Both the position numbers and the translations under genes were made by a program. A stretch of DNA of 64,000 nucleotides from positions 21,428,820 through 21,492,819 of the forward strand of contig CM040103.1 of assembly GCA_022496805.1 (NCBI GenBank), written 5' to 3'. Source of the stretch: Pohlia nutans. Taxonomy: Eukaryota; Streptophyta; Bryopsida; Bryales; Mniaceae. Positions 11,716-22,410 of the stretch are shown here, piece after piece (position 1 is the first letter of the stretch; the number at the start of each line of letters is the position of its first letter). The notes under the pieces were generated by a model that saw nothing but the letters and a program-made list of their open reading frames with translations, made no database searches and was not told where the DNA came from.

Positions 11716-11880
11716 CTTTTATTGGCTCTGTCCATAGAGAAGAGGCATTGCAGGAACACTCATTTTTTTGGGCTAAATACCAATGTAGCAATATATTCCA
11801 TCCATGATTCCACCAAAATGCATTCTCATCCTTCACGTGTTCGATTCCGGTCAGAGCTCCTTGTAACGTAGCTGCTTGTT
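11716..11880 (-). repeat. Duplicated segment, copy 2
   Basis: Partner of 9588-9758. It lies in a longer - strand open frame (11693-11998, 101 aa) whose upstream part contains AYERDIDAIPQEQAATLQGAL. This is not recognisable as a known domain. Confidence 0.5.
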
Positions 11881-12357
11881 CCTGTGGAATGGCATCGATG
11901 TCCCTCTCATATGCCTCGTCCTTGGATGTGATTCTGGCCAACCAACTGTGGGGTATCCTGTAAATTTCACAAAATGAATTGATAAGAATGTGACCCATTT
12001 CTGGTCAACTCTCTCAAGAGGTAGGGATTGGGCAGATTGACCCCTCGCTTGTAAACTTACTGAGAGTGCCATTAAAAAAAATGCAATTTTAATGATTATT
12101 GAGAAATTTCGATTGGAATAGAAAATAGATACTTGCAGCTACATTTTCTTAGTGAAAAATTGACCAAAAAAACAACCACTTTTGAGTTGTTGGGCGTTAA
12201 AGGGTAAAGTGTGTTGAAAACCTCTCAGAAAACGATTCTAAAACCACTCAAAACAGCTGAAAGCCGTGGAAATGGGTTCTTACCTTAGCTATATACAGAA
12301 CAGGTAGGTGAATAATAAGAGCGAAACTAAAGACGACAAACAAGAAACTCACCTCAA

Positions 12358-15300
12358 TCAAAACTCGATCTCAGACTCTGTGTAGTAAGAGCTATCTCCA
12401 GAATCTGAATATTCTTTCATGTTTTCTGCATGTCTCTTCCCATTGAAATGCATCACAAGGTTCTTCTTGGACGAACTTATTACGTCGCATATGCTGAAAC
12501 ATGCCAGAAGTTTGAGCTCAGCTTCCTGTTATAATAAATATGGTTAATTCATAGTCAAAGGTGCAACACACAAGAGGTTAACCCCTAAAGGACCAAGGAT
12601 TCATGGTTTTAAAATGACAAGTTTAAACAATCATATTGTGAAAATTATAATTTGAATGGGACCAAATTTTATATCACTGGAATTAGTGATGAATATTACA
12701 TATGTTGAATAAAAATTAAATTAAAAATTAACAAAAAAATCCACATAAAACGTACTCAAAATTACAGAAAAATACAGGAGCCACCTGGTGGCCTTATGGT
12801 CCTTTAGGGGTTAAGCTCGGTAAGACAAACCCAATATTACTGAGGCATTGTCTTGACTTCACTAACCTGCAGTATAGATATTCCGTGGGCCTGTTGTCTT
12901 TACTCTCGGTCGCTAGCTCCATCTTCCTGGCGTGTTTTTTACCGTTGAAATGGGAGCGAAGAACAAACTCGTTACCACACTGGACGTTACATACCCTGCA
13001 AATTCATCACTTATCGATTAAACACGGTTTCAGGAATGCTGCTAGATTTAAATTTGTTTCAAGAAGTAAAGCTATAAATAGGTTGGACTGTTAAGCAGTA
13101 TCATAAAAAAAAACTTTTTTCATGATTCATGGAGAGGTCTCCCTGTGACCACAACAATCATACGGTCTCCTCTGATCATTGGAGACTTCCCCATGAATCA
13201 AGAAGAAGATTCTTTATGATGGTGTCTCAAGGTTCCCAAAACAGTCTGAAAACCCTATTTATGATAAAACTATATACAAGAGTCAAGAACTGGCAAGGAA
13301 CAAAGAAACGTTGTACTGTACTAATTAAGACATGCCCACCGAGTTGTAACATCAGTATCCAAACATATTTTCAATCTCAAATTACCCGCACGCATGCACA
13401 CGGGCAACAGATGTGCTTTGTGAGGGCTGTTCCGCCCCCGAGGCAACTTGCTGAGTTTGTGAGGGCTGCTTCAACCCCCACACAACTTGAGGTTGTGCGG
13501 TCTCCTTAGTTTCCTTGACAGCCGGGTTCAAGACAGGTTTTGGAATTTGTGCAGGTTGCTTCGCCTCCCTGACTGCTGCATTGTGCCTCTGACCACTGTA
13601 ATGCGAGCGAAATTGAACCTCAGAAATGCACTGGGCGTCGCAGAGCCTGCACAATGCATTGCACTTATTCATCAATCCAGTCGAAATTCTACATATAACT
13701 TACTCCATAAAATTGGGTCATAATGTGGCACAATTTCATTGGCTCTCAACAATAAGATTACAGCCAGTAGCGTACTACCTGGCTCACATAATCTTGGTAA
13801 TGTACTATCTGGTTCACATAATCTTGATAATGTACTACCAAAAGGTAATTTCCAATGAACAATTTCTTAACTAAGAAAACGTTTGTCACAAAATGGCACA
13901 TGGAGGCTAGACACGAAGAGAAATATACACATAAAAACGCATCATTGGTTCACAGGATCACAAGTGTTACCAAGTCGTAAGCTGTGCTAGGTAGTGTACT
14001 AGAGAGGGTGCCCTACGGACTGCAAGATGGGTTATGCTTCCTACCTCGTTACTTCACAACTCGGTACGTAGCATGCCCCCATCCTGCTACAGCCCATAGC
14101 GTACCCTTTCTAGTACACTACCTAGTACGATTACCCTTCGACTATCTTTGGTACACGCATAGCACTTGTCACAGAGTCACCCACACTGTAAATAATGAAG
14201 TGATCTCTAGAATCTAAAGACCAGTGTCCCATTCTAGTCACAACTTGAGTTGTTTCTTACCGACAAGTATGCGGGTATGTAATGCCAACTGGAATGGTTG
14301 GCGGTGCAGCAACCAACTGAGGTCCAGATGTAACAGACGACGGAGGAGGACCAGATGGAAAAGGAGGCCCAGGTGCTACAAGAGGCGAAGGTTTACTATA
14401 CTGTGTGATATTCGTCACTGGGTTCCAGTAATATATGTACCCCGTATTGCCATCCACTAAAGCTCTCCATGGGGGTGGTAACGTCGGATCCACCAGAGCC
14501 TTCGGATCCTTGACAGCTTCTGGTTTCGGTGCAACCTGGTTCACTCCCTTGACAGCTTCTGGGTTTGGTGCAACCTGGTTCACTCCCTTGACAGCTTCTG
14601 GGTTTGGTGCAACCTGGTTCACTCCCTTGCCAGCTTCTTGCTGCGAAGCAGGATTCACAACCTGCACTTATGAATGCCCCAACATATATGAAGAACGTGT
14701 CAAGCCTGTATTACAGAACAATTTTTCAATTGCGCTTCTGATTGCTTTACACTGCAAAGCCTATTCCAGGAAACCGGGATCAGCTGTGCAGCATCAAATT
14801 AGTTCTAACCAGTACAGTTACAACCCGTAATGTATATTCCTATGAACACAATCTTCGTAGTGTATTCCAAATCTTTGTAGAGAATTTCTCTTCATCTCTT
14901 CCTATTCTCAGCTCTCTAGAGTGTACTCCTCAAAATAAGACTCTACTAATGTGTGACATGTGTCGTAGACTATGCTAAATACAGTACTCCATGGGCTCGC
15001 TACGCCGAGTAGTGGGTGCATGCCACCATCTTGTCGCTTCGCGATTCGGAGATAGCATGCACCCACTACATGCAGTAGCAAAGCCTATGGAGTACTCTAT
15101 CTAGTACATTTTTTCAATTCTGTTCATAAGCTGCAAGTTATCATACAAAGATCGAAAAACATTCAAAATGATGTTGAATCAGAAACCAATTCCATAACCC
15201 AAAGAATTGTAAGAATTTGAGACAGAGAATGTATTACTCACTTTCTCGCATATCATTAACCTAAATCTTCAACGTGAACCCATACGGACAGCGGGACGCT

Positions 15301-16305
15301 TACCTTTTGCATCACTGGCAGGGAATTGCTTGATTGTGAGGCTCCAGGAGGGGTGGAGAGGACCGTCGTCTCGCGCAGGGCTGGGGGTCGATACGCATCC
15401 TGACGATGCTCTACGCCCTGCACTGGCTTAGTACTCGCATGATCACGCTGCGATGTCGGCGGCTCTGAAAGTCCCAAATCTGTTACCGCTTAGATCCAAG
15501 ACGTAGTACTCGCTCTAGCTCTAAGAAAGTTAATCCCTAAACGACCAAGAATTCAAATGACCAATTCGATTGATCATGTAGTGAAATATGTAAACCAAAT
15601 TTATATCACCAAGAACATGGCGTGCGTTGGATAATTAATAGGGTTTCACACCTCTTTCTTCCCATTCTCAATCTTCAGAGAATGAGTACGTGGTACTTTC
15701 TCCTTGAATTTTGGGAGTGCCCATTCTCTGAAGATGAGACGTTTCATTCTCCTCCGGAGGTGAAGAATGGGCGTGAAGATTGAGAACCTATGAAGATTGA
15801 CAAGCCGTGTTCATTCTCGTTCTTCACACGGCCTCAAGGGGTCACAATTTGGCTCCGCGTTTCTCTCCCAAGGTTCTCAAACTCTAGAGAATCAGACTTC
15901 TCGGAAGAGGTATGACAACCCCTATAGATAAAATTGGAAAAGCAAGAGACGGACTCAAAGCATGAGGTTCAATTTGGGGTTTAGAGGTTAAGCGAACGGA
16001 GTGAGTTTAAGGTACAGCGTACCGGGGCTGGGATCGCGGGGCGCAACGTATTCTTTCGCGGCAGTCACGATCCGGAGCGCGTCTCCCGGGAGAATGCCCG
16101 CGTCCTCGATCAAGTCGCGCTTCGTCGCCAGTTTGAGAACCGCGATGGTGTCGTAGTGCTTGTCGAGTAGCCTCACCAGGCATTCACGCGCACGCTCCGT
16201 GTCGAAACCCTCGAGCCCCTTCAAGAATCCCCACATCGGGTTTCTTGTTGCAACAGGGGCCTGCTGCTTCGACTCGCACTTCCAGAGCTGCGCAGGGTCT
16301 GCCAT
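12358..16305 (-). CDS. SAM-like / WW / three matrin-type zinc finger protein
   Basis: Six exons (16305-16023, 15464-15304, 14661-14261, 13646-13386, 12995-12867, 12493-12358) join in frame to give 456 aa, stop TGA at 12360-12358. Residues about 20-90 form a SAM-like helical domain ([26 protein letters not shown]). Residues 161-199 are three 13-aa repeats of the form GVNQVAPxPEAVK. Residues 210-239 are a WW domain ([20 protein letters not shown]...TQY..P, with Y in the second W position, as in plant DEAD-box helicase WW domains). Three C-x2-C-x12-H-x5-H fingers of U1/matrin type have ligands C281/C284/H297/H303, C368/C371/H384/H390 and C411/C414/H427/H433. This finger class binds double-stranded RNA or U1 snRNP-type RNA, so an RNA-processing role is inferred. 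The gene is a tandem paralogue of the one at 17454-19041. Introns carry repeats A, C and J. Confidence 0.88.
12578..12814 (+). mobile_element. TTAA-type MITE, family A copy 1
   Basis: 237 bp with ends TTAACCCCTAAAGGACCA and TGGTCCTTTAGGGGTTAA, a perfect 18-bp inverted repeat. The flanks (AAGAGG and GCTCGG) show no direct repeat beyond TTAA. It lies in the last intron of the zinc-finger gene and is closely similar to 39590-39828. Confidence 0.85.
13987..14129. mobile_element. Palindromic foldback element, family J copy 2
   Basis: The left arm TAGGTAGTGTACTAGAGAGG is inverted at the right arm CCTTTCTAGTACACTACCTA, and inner sequence also pairs (GATGGGTTATGC with GCATGCCCCCATC). It lies in intron 3 of the zinc-finger gene. 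Confidence 0.75.
14505..14640 (-). repeat. Coding 39-bp tandem repeat
   Basis: Three and a partial fourth near-identical 39-bp units within exon 3 of the zinc-finger gene encode [17 protein letters not shown] repeats just before the WW domain. The units remain in frame, so copy number can vary without breaking the protein. Confidence 0.85.
14957..15107. mobile_element. Palindromic foldback element, family J copy 3
   Basis: AGTACTCCATGGGCT and AGTGGGTGCATGC on the left are mirrored by GCATGCACCCACT and AGCCTATGGAGTACT on the right. It lies in intron 2 of the zinc-finger gene. The left flank matches the right flank of copy 1 in reverse. Confidence 0.7.
15530..15991 (+). mobile_element. Family A element interrupted by a family C element
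   Basis: The left family A half (15530-15640) starts TTAATCCCTAAACGACCAAG. The right half (about 15922-15991) ends GGGGTTTAGAGGTTAA. Between them, 15641-15921 is a family C repeat with inverted ends (GGGTTTCACACCTC / GAGGTATGACAACCCC) flanked by ATA on both sides. The composite fills most of intron 1, ending about 30 bp from the splice donor of exon 1. Confidence 0.65.
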
Positions 16306-17453
16306 GACGAAATCTGCGTGGTACTACAACAATCACACCACAATTCAGATATTATACATAGCATGACCCTAATTCTGTCAAAGAGATAGAAATCTGCTTC
16401 TAACGTTCTTTCATACCTGCACTGAATATCTCCTTGAAGCAGAAAAGGATCGCGAAGAGGAACAAGAATTAAGGAAGAAGATGACTTAGTGCTAGTCTTC
16501 TTACTACCAAAAGCAGGCTCGTAAGAGAGCTTTACCGACAACATCGCTTCCTTCGTAAGTTTCGATGGCACCGTCTCAGTAAGTCTGTCTGTACCGTACA
16601 TGTACAAGTTGCTATTGAATCCAGTTTTTTAAGATCTTCAGTTTTCTTTCAATGAAATTCATCAAAAAAATTAAATTCATTTTTTTGTAGAACAACACCT
16701 TGATCCAAACCAAATTGGTGGTAAAGACTATTTCCTGTGTGAGTCTAGAGAACGAGACAAAACGCTATTTGGTTGATCTAGTTCCCACATGGGGGAGACG
16801 ACAGGGCTGCTTAGTCAATAAAAGCGTGTGCGAGAAAGTAATATTCGAGGTCGGTACAAACAATACCGTCGATGTTTAGTAATGCTGTTGCTGGATATGG
16901 AATTGCCGATCTGCTTCTCAGGAAGGAGCGAGCGGAGTGATTTCAAAGACGAAATCCAATATTAAAATGGCAGTTGGTTCGGCGCAGATCCCAATGTCGA
17001 TATTGAATTTGGAGAAAAGTCTCGGCTCTGGTTTCAAAGTCAGCTATCAATCAGACATGACTTGAGAACTTTAACAAAGAATTCAAAGACATACAGTGTC
17101 GTGATGCAATTTGCACTTGTACCAGAGTGTGTCTAACATCGAGAATTAATTTATGTGCCGTTCCATGTCTTGAAAGTACCTCACTGGAATAGCATAAAAG
17201 TATCCGCTAACAATACCAGGCTGCAAGTCGTTGCGCCAAACCGAGAGACTAACTGTTGATTCAGAAGTGTGAGTAGTTCATGAAGGCTTCCCGTGTCATG
17301 GAGTATGAAATTACAAAATGGCAGCATAAAATGAATCTGCAGGCTAGGTGCAGTTCAGAATTCCTACGTCATTCCAAAAATCCACTATATACATTTTTAT
17401 CTCCTGTACGAGCTCCTGTATTACCTGCCATTTGCGATAGTGACGGCAAGAGA
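16306..17453. other. Intergenic region between zinc-finger paralogues
   Basis: No gene. The part immediately above the ATG at 16305 (to about 16620) is the likely 5' leader of the downstream paralogue. A - strand 128-aa frame here overlaps the SAM exon out of frame and is a shadow. Nothing distinctive is visible between 16.7 and 17.4 kb. Confidence 0.5.
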
Positions 17454-19041
17454 TTAACCCATAGATAGATTGGCAAGTCCTCTAGTCGCGCTCTTCACCT
17501 GAAACCGCCAGTCCTGTGAGCATAGACCAGTGGGTCTAGAAGGAGCAGCGGGCTTCGAAGGACCAACAAGCTTAGATGGAGCATACTCAAAAGTAGGTCG
17601 GGGCTCTTCATCATCTGAATCCTCCTCCATGAGGTCTTGATGTCTCCTCCCCTTGAAGTGCATGATGAGGTTTCTCTTCCCGGTACACGTGATGTTACAT
17701 AAGCTGAAAGATGCCACATAAATTCATAATCAGATTCATGTAGATATGTGATCGCATTAGCTCGGCTGATAGGTATAAGACTATATCACACCATATATTC
17801 CTTAAAAGCTCCGGACGCAACTCCATGAGCTAGATCAAATCAAAAGGAGCACTCATGGGATTCGGAAATTCGTAATCAACTTGCTAACCTGCAGTGGTAT
17901 GCCTTCGGACTAATCACCAGTTGGCCTGACGCCGAGGTTCCAGCATATCGAACGGCAGTTCTACGGCCATCTTCCTCCCCTTGCTCCATCCTCTCGGCAT
18001 GTTTCTTCCCATTAAAATGAAGCCGAAGCCAATGCTCAGAGGTGCAGGTGATCTGGCACAATCTGCAAAAACCCATAACCATGGAGACAATCTGGAATTG
18101 TACGAAACACAAAGTACTTAAAGAATCCTCGGCAATGCCATCTTCTCCTGAGCCATTTCAAATGTCAAAACAAATAGGATTGTTTGAAGAGAAATCGAGC
18201 CTGCTCTCTTACCCGCATGCATAATAAATGCGACCGTTTCTGATTGGTAGAGCTCTCTCAGCGCCTTCTTGTTGGATTTTACGCCTAGGCAACGGCAGAA
18301 TACCTCGTTCTATGTGCTCCACGGTTTCATGAGAAGCGGCTTTCGTCTCCTGAAATGATCGAATCCACTATAAAACCTGAAGATGAGAGTTGGACATAAA
18401 AACTGGCAGGAATTCGAGCAGCATGCACGGACAGAGTGAGATACCGCACTGCAGTTCATTCAAGCCTTGGAAACCCTGACCTCATGTCAAAATGCCGCAG
18501 CATCACCATCATACGAAATTTAAAATGCAGGCACTATCAGCCTTCAAATTCACTATGACATACCCGAACACAACAACCACAGTAACATTTTCTTTGATAC
18601 AATGTGCTACCTGCATTAGCGGAAATTCGCTGCGGACTTCACCTCCGTGTTTACACGATGATTCTGAAAGTCCAAAATCAAGAAACTCATTAAATATCTT
18701 CTACAAGAGACTTGCGCCAAACACCGAAAACGAGGTTTCTTACAAATATAATTTTCTTCCAAGAACTGTGCACCGATCAACTTACCAGCATCGCGGCGAG
18801 CGACAAGCTCTGTGGCAGCAGCAATTATACGAAGGGCATCCCCCGGCACAATGTTCGCGTCCTCGACTAGGTCTTGCTTAGTGGCCAGCTTCAGCACATC
18901 GACTGTATCATACCGCTGCTCCAGAAGCTGCTCCAGGTATTGCCGACCGCGTGTGTCGTCAAGGCCCTGCACCTCCTTCAAGAACAGCCACAGCGAGCTC
19001 CAGAGTTTGAACTCGTACTTCTTATTCCACCACTCTGCCAT
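17454..19041 (-). CDS. SAM-like / two matrin-type zinc finger protein (tandem paralogue)
   Basis: Five exons (19041-18786, 18663-18611, 18349-18213, 18062-17889, 17703-17454) give 289 aa in frame. Residues about 15-85 are a SAM-like domain (DTVDVLKLATKQDLVEDAN, VPGDALRIIAA), clearly homologous to the same exon of the neighbour. Exon 2 ends PLMQ where the neighbour has PVMQK. Two C-x2-C-x12-H-x5-H matrin/U1 fingers follow: C148/C151/H164/H170 and C206/C209/H222/H228, then an acidic patch (EEDSDDEEP). No WW domain is present; exon 3 is short and replaces it. Each finger is split by a phase-2 intron directly after its first cysteine, exactly as in the paralogue. An RNA-binding role is inferred from the finger class. 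The start ATG is the only one giving a full SAM domain. Confidence 0.87.
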
Positions 19042-19061
19042 CCTGAAATCCCCCTACCATG

Positions 19062-19560
19062 CGCCGACACTGAGTTTGAACTCCAAAGACAAACAAACAG
19101 AGCAGTTCCAAAACAGAGTTTGAACTCTTACTTCTTGTTCTAACATTGACCATTCCATGCGAAAGCGTGAGCAATGCAGACAATGACGGCACAGAGTTTG
19201 AAATCCACACAGCAGTGCCAAAACGGCGTTTGAACTCGCAGTTCTTGCTCCATTACTAAACTTCCCCTACCATTGACAATTCCATTCACTGAGCAATGCC
19301 GACACTGAGTTTGAACTTCAAAGACAAACAAACAGAGCAGTTCCAAACAGAGTTCGAACTCGTACTTCTTGTTCTATCATTGACCATTCCATGCGAAAGT
19401 GTGAGCAATGCAGACAATGACGACACTGAGTTTGAAATCCACACAGCAGCGCCAAAACGGCGTTTGAACTCGCAGTTCTTGCTCCATTACTAAAATTTCC
19501 CTACCATTGACAATTCCATTCAGACCATGACGGCACTGAGTTTGACCTTCAAATGGATCC
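19062..19560. repeat. ~236-bp tandem repeat upstream of the zinc-finger gene
   Basis: Two long units (19062-19297 and 19298-19535) plus a partial third contain CAAAGACAAACAAACAGAGC, CATTGACCATTCCATGCG and GAAATCCACACAGCAG. Each unit also carries GAGTTTGAACTCNTACTTCTTNTTC-like sequence matching the first coding bases of the gene around 18995-19025. Confidence 0.8.
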
Positions 19561-19908
19561 ATCAAGCAAACATACACATCGTTACCAGAAGCATAAATCA
19601 GCATGAGGATGTCGGGGACGTACAATAATGAAGCTTCTGTCGCCTAATAATAAGATCTCTTCTCAAATTCCAGAGCAAAATCAAAGAAGACTCCAGCAAA
19701 GAGATCCCGTCACCCGCGACTGATTTTGAACGAAAAGCGGGAAAGACTAAAACATCTTTTGAGATCTAAAATTCCATTTGAAACATGTTTGCCCTAATCT
19801 TTGCGATAATGTACACGCCGCAGTTTGTCCGAATTTAGCAAGCTACCTGGACTGTACTCTAGAGTGCAGGTCCACCGAAAACGGCCATTCTTCAATGAGC
19901 ATTAAGGG

Positions 19909-20527
19909 AGGATGTCCTAAAACCACCAACTTCATAAATATGGCCTCATTTTAACAAGGTTATTTATGAGAATAATTTTTTGGTCGTTTCGAAGAAGATT
20001 TCCCACGGAACGTACAATTTTAGCAATTTAACCCCTTAATTTCTGAAAGTGCCTTTGCGGCAAGTAGAATACGGTGTACTTTTCTAGTATTTGGAATGGA
20101 TTCAGACCTTTTATAGGTTTGAGTTCAATACAAAAGCTGAAATTTACATCAATGCACTTCTAGTGAGCTATTGAGATCTTAATTTAGAGCTTCTTGTTGG
20201 AAACAAATGCCAATTATACAGCCACGTATTTACTATCCCCATGGGACGTTTAGGGGTTAATTCCCAATATTCAAATTGATACAAATTTTCGAAGTATAAA
20301 GAATTTCGTCACCCAAATCAGACCTCTAGGTTTCCCCATGTTCATACCATGTGGTACTAATTTTCACTCATAATGGTGCCTAAAACCGCCAACTATTTCT
20401 TTGCAATGTTTGACATGTCATTGGCTTACTTGAATAGTGAAATTGGCGGTTTTGAGTCTCAATTGTGGTGGCCTCAAGGAAGGTCTACATGTCATAATTG
20501 GGGGAGGTGGTGGTTTTAGGACATCCT
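19909..20527. mobile_element. TIR element, family L, with nested MITE
   Basis: The ends AGGATGTCCTAAAACCACCA (19909) and GGTGGTTTTAGGACATCCT (to 20527) are inverted repeats of about 21 bp. The right part contains a smaller inverted pair (GCCTAAAACCGCCAA about 20372 / TTGGCGGTTTTGAG about 20440). A family B MITE (20028-20260) is inserted in it. Target-site duplication is unclear. Confidence 0.7.
20028..20260 (+). mobile_element. TTAA-type MITE, family B copy 3 (nested)
   Basis: 233 bp from TTAACCCCTTAATTTCTG to GGGACGTTTAGGGGTTAA. Shared interior blocks include GTGCCTTTGCGGCAAGTAG and ACTATCCCCATGGGACG. It is inserted inside family L, so it is younger than that copy. Confidence 0.8.
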
Positions 20528-20530
20528 ACT

Positions 20531-21500
20531 TTAACCCCTAAATGCTTAGGCCTATGACCATAGAATCATGGTTTATGTGTCACACTCAATTCTACCAGCG
20601 TAAATAAGATAAAGATTTAATTTTATGTTTTTAGTAGATGAAGTCATGTTTCTATTACAAATCATGAATTTTTCAAAAACTTTGGTGAGAATTTGAAATT
20701 ACTATGATTTTTTGAAGTGATTTAAATGAAAATTCATATCAATTACTAAATGTATTTTAAAATTCCAATTTTTATACCAAAGGTGTAGATTACAATGAAG
20801 AATATTACAACAAATGAAAATCATCCGTGTATTTAAATTTAGATTCTTTTCCTACACCATGGTAATACATGTCAAACTTGTAACTCCAATAAATCACTCA
20901 ATTTTCAAAGTTTTTTGAAAATTAAAAGTGGAGTAGAAATCAGATTTGGTAGGCTTCATTTTGTTAGTTGATCTCAAATAGAACTCATTTTCATATCCTA
21001 AATTTAGTTTAAGTAGAAAAATCCAAAATACACTACACTGTGAACCGTTTTTACAATTGTATCTGTAGTTGGAACCCCATATAAAATCCAAACATAGCTT
21101 GAATGATATGAATTTAACTTGAAGAAGTGGCATGACCAACAAAAATCCTTCACATAATAAATTGGATGAAAATCATTAACCCCTAAAGGTCTGAACGTGC
21201 CGTTGCGACCAATAAAATACGATGTATTTTTATTGTATTTTGAATGGATCCATACCTTTAAAAAGTGAGTTCGAAAAAGAAGTGAGTGAGTTCAAAAAAG
21301 AAGTTGAAATTTAGATCAATGCAGTTCTAGTGAGCTTTTAAGATCCCGATTTAGAGTTTCTTGTTGGTAGTAAATCTCAATTATACGTCAACGTATATAC
21401 TATCCCCATGGGATGTTTAAGGATTAATAGAGCAATTGGAATTGAATAGTGAGTTACATTCATAAGCCAAATTTTGGTCTTGATAGCATTTAGGAGTTAA
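20531..21500. mobile_element. TTAA-type element, family D, containing a nested MITE
   Basis: The left end TTAACCCCTAAATGCT and right end AGCATTTAGGAGTTAA are inverted repeats. The span is 970 bp, or about 720 bp without the nested family B copy. It is AT-rich with no coding capacity, and the right end of family L lies just 3 bp away. Confidence 0.65.
21176..21427 (+). mobile_element. TTAA-type MITE, family B copy 4 (nested in D)
   Basis: 252 bp from TTAACCCCTAAAGGTCTGAA to CCCATGGGATGTTTAAGGATTAA. An internal AAAAAGAAGTGAGTGAGTTC stretch is a small local duplication that explains the extra length. Confidence 0.75.
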
Positions 21501-21939
21501 ACACTGTGAAGGTGCAAGACAACTATTGTACGTGTCAAATTCGATTTCTCACTGCAAATTTTAAAATGTCAACGTCACCTAAACCAATCAGAAGATGACA
21601 TGTGGCACTTTTTGACATATATAATTTCATCTATGTCTAGACTGACCACAATTAGGGTAAGTTACACAGTAATTTTGATTGCTGCAACTTGGCAACAGCG
21701 CATAAATGTTTTATGTTTTTCAATGAGGTTTGCAAAAAATAAGGTTCAGCTTATAGAATATTCAAGAACACAATTTAAGATTTTCTTTTTAATCAATTGA
21801 ATTTTTCTTTTATTTATTTTATTATTAATTATTATAAATTTTTATTTTTTGACATTTTTAAATGTGGAACTTGTCCTCCATTTATGGTGTTTAGTCTGGT
21901 GTGAAAATAACCAATATGAAAATTAACTTATTTAATTGA

Positions 21940-22410
21940 TTAACCCTTGAAGCGCGTGCGTCCATATAATGGACACAAAACAAATTGCAACCTTTCACAT
22001 GACTACATCTTGTACAAGTTTGCATCCATCCAAATTTCTCTTGGTTCTTGTGCTAGTTGCCTATCATTTATACCGTATGGATTTTCAATATAAGAGATTT
22101 TGAATTTTTTTTAAATAATATAATTTGTTTATGTCAAGTCTCATTCTTAGTTATGTCAAGTCTCATTCAAGTCTCATGTCAAGTCTCATTCTTAGTGAGA
22201 CCTTAAACATAGTTTTTGAAAATAAGTAGAATCAAATAATGGAAATCATACCATCTCGTAGTGCATATTATTCCAAATTCATTACAACAATTTATTATTA
22301 TTATTTTTGTTAAATTGGGATTTTTACTCGGATTTTAATTGAATTTCAAAAGAAAAGCTTGAAAATTTAATTAAAATTTATTAACAAAAACATTATAAAT
22401 TTGGTGGACT
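21940..22410 (-). mobile_element. Truncated family F element
   Basis: It begins TTAACCCTTGAAGCGCG and aligns in reverse with 48043-48590 over about 450 bp. Shared blocks are CTTGTGCTAGTTG, TTATGTCAAGT..CATTCTTAGT, AAGTAGAATCAAATAATGGAAA and TTGAATTTCAA. The distal end with its TTAA is missing. A local triplication of GTCAAGTCTCATTC is present near 22135-22190. Confidence 0.7.

Larger units (their letters stand above)
9099..12357. other. Gene-free, repeat-bearing intergenic stretch
   Basis: No gene model could be supported. Contents are a 170-bp duplication (9588-9758 and 11716-11880), a tandem array (10150-10745), and one family B MITE (11268-11476). The remainder is AT-rich with short random frames. 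Confidence 0.6.
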
